DNA of 59,091 bases, taken from Chloroflexota bacterium. GTDB taxonomy: Bacteria; Chloroflexota; Dehalococcoidia; Lucifugimonadales; Australimonadaceae. The first letter of the stretch is position 1, and each line of letters starts with the position of its first letter. Below are positions 54,676 through 59,091 of this stretch, in pieces. Both the position numbers and the translations under genes were made by a program. The stretch lies in the NCBI GenBank assembly GCA_028874795.1, contig JAPPHT010000022.1, positions 1 through 59,091 of the forward strand, given 5' to 3'. The notes below the pieces were generated by a model. It saw only the letters and a list, made by a program, of their open reading frames with translations, made no database searches and was not told the origin of the DNA.

Positions 54676-57531
54676 TTACGGGACCAGCGTGCCTTCCTCC
54701 GTACTCCAGACCCAGTAGCCCTTGCCGTTGAGGATCTCGTCGTCCGCGTCGTCGTTGACGTCGGGGAGGGTCCTGGTCCACTGGTTCGTCTCGGTCTCGA
54801 AGGCGTAGGCGACGCGCCAGTCGAAGTTGTTGAAGTAGTCGTCGGCCTCACCGCCGCCGGACGGCGGGTCGCCGGCGTCCGCCTGGAGCACGTCCACGAC
54901 GCCGAGCAGGTTCCAGCCCTCGATGACGGTTGCGGTCGGGAGGACGGACGAGGTGTCCGCCTCCGGGATCAGCGTCGAGATGGTCTCGAAGGCGGTGGTC
55001 TGCACCCAGTAGCCGTAGCCGCCCACGATGTCCGTCAGCGTGCCACGCCAGGTGCCCTGGTCGTTGACCGCGGTCAGCCACTGGTCATCCTGGTAGGCAA
55101 GCACGATGCTCGCTTCCATGGTGTCGCCCATCACCGCGCCGACGCTGGGGTCGAGCGGTGTGCCGGGCACGGACACGAGGTTCCAGCCCGGTATGAGGTC
55201 GATCTCGTACGCGTCGCGCGGCACGACCTCGAACTCATAGGTGTCCGACACCTCGTTGCCGACGTCGTCCCTGCCGGTGACCTTGAGCTCGTACTCGCCG
55301 ACCTCCAGGTCGCGCAGGCCGACCGTGTACTCGTTGTTCTCCACCGCAGACACCCTGTCCGCGACGCTGGCGCCGTTCAGCGTGATGGACGCGATGGCCA
55401 CGGCGCTGTGGGAGTCGCCCTTGAAGGACTTGTCGTACTCGCCACTCTCATCGCTGAAGTCGATGGTGACGTACGGATTGCGGCTCTCGGTCTCGTCCGT
55501 GTCCACGCCCGCCTCGGGGCTGAGCTCGAAGCCCGGGTCGCCGACGTTCTCGTTCGTGTCGATCTCCACCAGCAGGTCGCCGGCGATGAGCGCCGAGAGG
55601 CTGGCCTTGTTTCCGTTGATGGGCTGCTTGTCGGTGCGCACATTGCCCCAGCCCGCGGTCGAGCCGACGTTGTCGTTGTCGTCCTCGCCGATGACGATGA
55701 CCGCGTAGGCGCCGTCAACGCTACCGACGTCGTTGGTGCGGTAGGTCTGCGTCCAGGAGTTGTCCTCGCTGCCCGCGACCACGCGGTCGCCGCGCTGGGA
55801 GCTGCCCAGCGGAGCGCGCTTCTTCTCCGCATCCGACGCACTCGCGTCGTCGAGCTCGGCGAACCAGACCTGCGGGGCGCGGCGGAGCTCCTCGTCGGAG
55901 GAGATGGCGACCGTGAACTCGCTGCCGTGGCGGAGCACCGGCCGGTCCATGACCGCGGTGGTCAGGGTGACGGTGATCGTGGGCGCGATGTAGTCCTCGG
56001 CCGTGACCTCGTCCTGGTTGCTGGGGTTGCCCGCGCGGTCGAGCGCCGCGCCGCCGAACATGGAGACGAGCGGGGTGGCGTCCGGGGCGAGGGGCTCGGC
56101 CAACTGGAGGTAGACGCGCGCCTGCGGGTGGCCGTCCATGCCGCAGTTCTCGTCGATGTCCAGCGGGTAGGGGTCGTCGCCTGTGCACTTGGAAGCAGCG
56201 CCGGGCTGGATCACGCCGGTAACCTCGGCGCCCTCGACGAGGAACTTGTCCGCGTCGATGTTCATGACCGAGTCAAGGGCTCCGTCGCCCTCCTCGAAGG
56301 TGACCGCGACGGAGGAGCGGTCCACGACCTCCTTCCGGTCGCCGGAGTCGTAGGAGATGCCGGTGCGGGCGTCGCGGAACTCGGGGTTGGAGACGTCCAC
56401 CCAGAGGCGGAAGTCCTCGCGGTCGTCGTCGTCGACGTCGGTGCGGGTGGTGTTGCCCGCGCGGTCGGTCGCCTCGAGGTACCAGTGGTGGAGACCTTCG
56501 TCCTGATTGCCGACGGTCATGTCCAGGAAGTAGGAGACGCCGGGCCTTGCGCCGCGCTGGCGCCAGCCGCGGGAGCCGAAGTGGCTCACTTCGCCTTCGG
56601 TGCCGAAGTTTACGTCGATGTCCGCGGCCGCGCCGGTGCCCGCCACGGAGCGGGGCTCGCCGTTGGTGAACTGGTCGTCGTCGTTGTTGAAGGCGCGGGC
56701 GTCCAGGTCGCCGCGCGTGTAGTCGAGCTCGCCGTCGTGGCGCAGACCGGAGTCCTCGTCGGCCACGACGAAGCGGAACTTGACGGAGGTGGAGCCGAGG
56801 TAGACGCCGTCCTCGGGGGAGATCTCGGAGAACTCGGGGCCCTCCGCGTCGACCTTGATGTCGACGCTGCCGGCGACGCCGGCGACCGTGATGCGCAGCG
56901 TGTCGCCGTGGCGAGCCGGCATCAGGCCCAGCGCCTCGTTCACGTCCTCCGTGGCGGTGTAGTCCACGCAGAGTCCGTCCTGCTGCTCGATACCCGCCGG
57001 GATGACGTTGAAGAGGCCCGCGAACGGCGCAACATCGTCGGTGTCGATATTGTTGTCGGTAGCGCCGCTGTCCGTGCTCCGCAGGCGGATCGTGATGTCC
57101 TTGCCGCTGCGGACGTTCTCGACGGTTGCGCTGACACAGTGGGCGTTGTCGTCGTCGAGCGTCGTCTCGTCGACATCCGGAGTGGCGTCGTCGTCCGTCT
57201 CGGCTCCGGGCTGACCGTCGGCCCCGTTGAAGACCTCGAGGTCGGGGGTGGCCGGCGATGCCGTGATGCGCACGGCGTTGTGCGCGTCGTCGTCGTTGGA
57301 GACGTAGAGGTCACCGTTGAAGTACGACTCGGCCACCCTCGATTCGTCGGTAGTCGTCGTAGTCGTGTCATCCAATACTGACAGCACGTCAACGGTGAGG
57401 GCGGCGCCGCTCTTGAGCGTGCCGCGAGGGTCGTCGAATCCCGAGGTCTGTGCGAGTCCCGGGAGAACGATGAGCAGCGAGAGCGCCACTGCCATCAATG
57501 TCGCTATGAGCGGAATCTTCGTGAATCTCAC
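54676..57531 (-). CDS. Large secreted Ig-like-repeat protein, paralogue 2
   Basis: 951 residues from GTG 57531. It has the same signal peptide as its neighbour, then Asp/Glu-rich beta modules (RVAESYFNGDLYVSNDDDAH, PARHGDTLRITVAGVAGSVD, DRAGNTTRTDVDDDDRE) and a C-terminal domain with PGWNLVSVPGTPLDP, GGYGYWVQT, EGWNLLGVVDVLQ and KGYWVWSTEEGTLVP. No C-terminal anchor is seen. About 300 residues shorter than the neighbour, mainly in the middle modules. The two genes lie in the same direction 204 bases apart and may form one transcription unit. Role: probably surface layer or adhesion. Confidence 0.8.
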   Translation of the reverse strand: MRFTKIPLIATLMAVALSLLIVLPGLAQTSGFDDPRGTLKSGAALTVDVLSVLDDTTTTTTDESRVAESYFNGDLYVSNDDDAHNAVRITASPATPDLEVFNGADGQPGAETDDDATPDVDETTLDDDNAHCVSATVENVRSGKDITIRLRSTDSGATDNNIDTDDVAPFAGLFNVIPAGIEQQDGLCVDYTATEDVNEALGLMPARHGDTLRITVAGVAGSVDIKVDAEGPEFSEISPEDGVYLGSTSVKFRFVVADEDSGLRHDGELDYTRGDLDARAFNNDDDQFTNGEPRSVAGTGAAADIDVNFGTEGEVSHFGSRGWRQRGARPGVSYFLDMTVGNQDEGLHHWYLEATDRAGNTTRTDVDDDDREDFRLWVDVSNPEFRDARTGISYDSGDRKEVVDRSSVAVTFEEGDGALDSVMNIDADKFLVEGAEVTGVIQPGAASKCTGDDPYPLDIDENCGMDGHPQARVYLQLAEPLAPDATPLVSMFGGAALDRAGNPSNQDEVTAEDYIAPTITVTLTTAVMDRPVLRHGSEFTVAISSDEELRRAPQVWFAELDDASASDAEKKRAPLGSSQRGDRVVAGSEDNSWTQTYRTNDVGSVDGAYAVIVIGEDDNDNVGSTAGWGNVRTDKQPINGNKASLSALIAGDLLVEIDTNENVGDPGFELSPEAGVDTDETESRNPYVTIDFSDESGEYDKSFKGDSHSAVAIASITLNGASVADRVSAVENNEYTVGLRDLEVGEYELKVTGRDDVGNEVSDTYEFEVVPRDAYEIDLIPGWNLVSVPGTPLDPSVGAVMGDTMEASIVLAYQDDQWLTAVNDQGTWRGTLTDIVGGYGYWVQTTAFETISTLIPEADTSSVLPTATVIEGWNLLGVVDVLQADAGDPPSGGGEADDYFNNFDWRVAYAFETETNQWTRTLPDVNDDADDEILNGKGYWVWSTEEGTLVP

Positions 57532-57557
57532 TTCTACCCCCCTTATGGAGCTGTAGT
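57464..57557 (-). repeat. 94-bp segment identical to 54404-54497
   Basis: Signal peptide codons, GTG start, AAGGGGGG binding site and proximal leader of the right-hand surface-protein gene, identical to the segment 3060 bases to the left. Confidence 0.85.
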
Positions 57558-57757
57558 CTTGGGCTTGGCGCTCTCTCCGAGAGCAGGGTGGTCCGTTATT
57601 CGTCTGTATCGCAGGCCATGCGCGCTACGTGTTCTATCTGCTGCGCGGCATGGCAGGGATGCTATTGTCCAACGACAGCCGCCGCCCTTGCAATAGGATG
57701 CAAAGGGCAGTTCTGGCCAAACCGCTCGATATGTCTCTGCGTCAACACGCAAGGTTC

Positions 57758-57786
57758 TTTCTACCAGCGCATGGCGCGTGTGTCAA
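57758..57786 (-). promoter_or_regulatory. Candidate promoter for the surface-protein genes
   Basis: Minus-strand TTGACA (57786-57781), 17-base spacer and TAGAAA (57763-57758) would give a leader of about 220 bases before GTG 57531. The flanking DNA is AT-richer than its surroundings. No equivalent is seen at the second gene. Confidence 0.5.
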
Positions 57787-57796
57787 TGCGGATAGG

Positions 57797-58310
57797 GGGC
57801 AACCCTCACCCCCGCGCTGACGCGCGTTCCCCTCTCCCAGAGGGCGAGGGGGAGAGCGGTGGGGCGGGTCTGGGTGTTCCCCCCCTCTCCTGGGGGAGAG
57901 AGTCCGCCCTGGGGCGGGGGGGTGAGGGCGGGCGCGGCAGCGCCGTGTGTGGGCGGGCGCGGTAGCGCCGTGTGTGGGCGGGCGCGGTAGCGCCACAGGT
58001 GAGGGGGAGCCGAGCGGACGCGGGGGACCCCCTCACCCCCAGCCCCTCTCCCAGAGGGCGAGGGGGGCTTGTCGTTGCACGTCGTGACGTGGGCGAGGGG
58101 GCTTGTGATTGCACGCCGTGGCGTGGGGCGAGGGGGGCTTGTGGTTGCACGTCGGGGCGTGGCAGGGAAGACGAACGCGTCGAGCGAGGGGGCCAGGCAG
58201 GGGCGGCAAGAGGGGGAGGGCAGGTACGGGAAGTGGGGCGGGGTGTTCCCCCCCTCGCCCCCTGGGGGAGAGAGTCCGCCCTGGGGCGGGGGGGTGAGGG
58301 TGTTCCCTTC
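57797..58310. repeat. Palindromic and tandem repeat region left of DUF559 gene
   Basis: It holds partial copies of the 87-bp unit (57797-57850 and about 58030-58175). A CCTGGGGGAGAGAGTCCGCC segment is present twice, near 57887 and 58259, and a 25-bp tandem repeat lies at 57936-58000. CCCTCTCCCAGAGGGCGAGG elements are imperfect palindromes. No gene is convincing; open frames are produced by repeats. Confidence 0.75.
57936..58000. repeat. 25-bp tandem repeat, two full copies and a part
   Basis: GG(C/T)AGCGCC occurs at 57936, 57961 and 57986, each within a CGGGCGCGG-AGCGCCGTGTGTG unit of exactly 25 bases. The third copy diverges after AGCGCC. Confidence 0.8.
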
Positions 58311-58311
58311 G

Positions 58312-58671
58312 CTAGCAGTCGCGGTCATTCGTCCGTTGCAGTTCGGCCATGATGGCTTCGAGGACTGTGTGCATGTTCTGGAAGATGTCGTTGTTCCAGA
58401 GTCGAAGTACTCGGTAGCCTGCGCTCTCGATCCATTGGGTGCGTTGCCGATCGTCGTCTGTTTGTTCATGGTGCTGGCTGCCGTCCAGTTCGATGACGAG
58501 TCCTTCCGAGATGCACACGAAGTCCGCGACGTAGGGTCCGATGGGGACCTGCCGGCGGAACTTGTATCCGCCAAGGGCGCGGTTGCGCACGTGCATCCAC
58601 AGTAGTCGCTCGGCCTCGGTGGAGGTGCGCCGAAGGCCACGGGCTCTTCGCGTGGGGTCCATGCGGTCCAT
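58312..58671 (-). CDS. DUF559 (VSR-like PD-(D/E)XK nuclease fold) protein
   Basis: 119 residues, a complete DUF559 protein. ARGLRRTSTEAERLLWMHVR, ALGGYKFRRQVPIGPYVADF and VCISEGLVIELDGSQH give the core; D (in VADFVC), E (IELDGSQHHE) and the Q/K set match the nuclease-like active site of the family related to very-short-patch-repair and restriction endonucleases. The C-terminus AGYRVLRLWNNDIFQNMHTV is typical. Real activity in DUF559 is not established to my knowledge. It is flanked on both sides by palindromic repeats. Confidence 0.9.
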   Translation of the reverse strand: MDRMDPTRRARGLRRTSTEAERLLWMHVRNRALGGYKFRRQVPIGPYVADFVCISEGLVIELDGSQHHEQTDDDRQRTQWIESAGYRVLRLWNNDIFQNMHTVLEAIMAELQRTNDRDC

Positions 58672-58689
58672 TGTAGGGGACAGGGGGCA

Positions 58690-59091
58690 CCCTCACGCAT
58701 GGGGGCACCCTCACCCCCAGCCCCTCTCCCAGGGGGCGAGGGGGGCTTGTGGTTGCACGTCGTGGCGTGGGCGAGGGGCAACCCTCACCCCCGCGCTGGC
58801 GCGCGTTCCCCTCTCCCAAGGGGCGAGGGGGGCTTGTGGTTGCACGTCGTGGCGTGGGCGAGGGGCAACCCTCACCCCCGCGCTGGCGCGCGTTCCCCTC
58901 TCCCAGGGGGCGAGGGGGGCTTGTCGTTGCACGTCGTGGCGTGGGCGAGGGGCAACCCTCACCCCCGCGCTGGCGCGCGTTCCCCTCTCCCAGGGGGCGA
59001 GGGGGGCTTGTCGTTGCACGTCGTGGCGTGGGCGAGGGGCAACCCTCACCCCCGCGCTGGCGCGCGTTCCCCTCTCCCAGGGGGCGAGGGG
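58690..59091. repeat. 87-bp tandem repeat continuing past the window edge
   Basis: GGGGGGCTTGT-GTTGCACGTCGTGGCGTGGGCGAGGGG-type units recur with the C of CTTGT at 58746, 58833, 58920 and 59007, exactly 87 bases apart. Copies differ at one or two places (TTGTGG/TTGTCG; CCCAAGG/CCCAGGG). The unit includes the CCCCTCTCCCAGGGGGCGAG palindrome and GCGCTGGCGCGCG. Because 87 is divisible by 3, an apparent protein of 29-residue repeats results on the minus strand, but I do not take it as real. Confidence 0.9.

Noticed and set aside
52621-57381. Open frame of 1586 codons on the plus strand opposite the two surface-protein genes
   Set aside because: It runs antisense across both genes and the gap between them, is Val/Ala/Arg/Asp-rich with no domain, and arises from the GC-rich codons of the real genes; signal peptides and paralogy support the minus strand.
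58711-59049. Apparent protein of 29-residue tandem repeats
   Set aside because: It is the in-frame reading of the 87-bp repeat, lacks a binding site, and equivalent frames are open in other phases.
58690-59091. CRISPR array
   Set aside because: The whole 87-bp unit is conserved with no variable spacers, and no cas genes are present.

Overview
The window looks like part of a Chloroflexota chromosome, most likely an aerobic Dehalococcoidia/SAR202-type lineage. This is inferred from high GC, several Rieske oxygenases side by side, TRAP transport, a Rex regulator, hopanoid genes and secreted proteins with Pro-Thr linkers. No marker gene here fixes the taxonomy. No tRNA, rRNA, CRISPR array or recognisable insertion sequence was seen.

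Region 1 (1-6361) has the start of an AcuC-like deacetylase and a minus-strand operon. The operon encodes HyuA, HyuB, a small Cys-pair protein resembling acetone carboxylase gamma, and an isochorismatase-fold protein without its catalytic Cys and Lys. A TctB-like fragment lies beside it. By eye this block is less GC-rich than the rest. Region 2 (6362-12358) has two bicupin and two Rieske monooxygenase-type genes plus a 3-hydroxyisobutyrate-dehydrogenase-like gene. Region 3 (12398-19185) is more housekeeping: an MrfA/YprA-type helicase, a DUF503 protein, and a hopanoid operon hpnH - unknown small gene - hpnG - shc.

Region 4 (19307-39301) is the catabolic core: an LVIVD-repeat protein, three LigB-superfamily extradiol dioxygenase-like genes, two Rieske proteins lacking the usual bridging Asp, a meta-cleavage-product hydrolase, two SDRs, a TAXI-TRAP transporter and an MFS transporter. 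It ends in a run of three paralogous Rieske alpha subunits, one beta subunit and an SDR. Together these could take up, hydroxylate, cleave and hydrolyse aromatic or cyclic compounds. No ferredoxin or reductase for the oxygenases is encoded here.

Region 5 (39467-47101) has rex, reading towards the 3' end of a complete F1Fo ATP synthase operon (atpZ/I-B-E-F-H-A-G-D-C). Rex-like operator sequence lies in front of both. Region 6 (47295-57531) has a DUF151 nuclease-family protein, a metallo-beta-lactamase-fold protein without its metal ligands next to bioY, and three secreted proteins, two of which are large paralogues sharing an identical 94-bp signal-peptide and leader segment. Region 7 (57550-59091) is rich in repeats: a 25-bp tandem repeat, palindromic repeats around a DUF559 gene, and an 87-bp tandem repeat that runs off the window.
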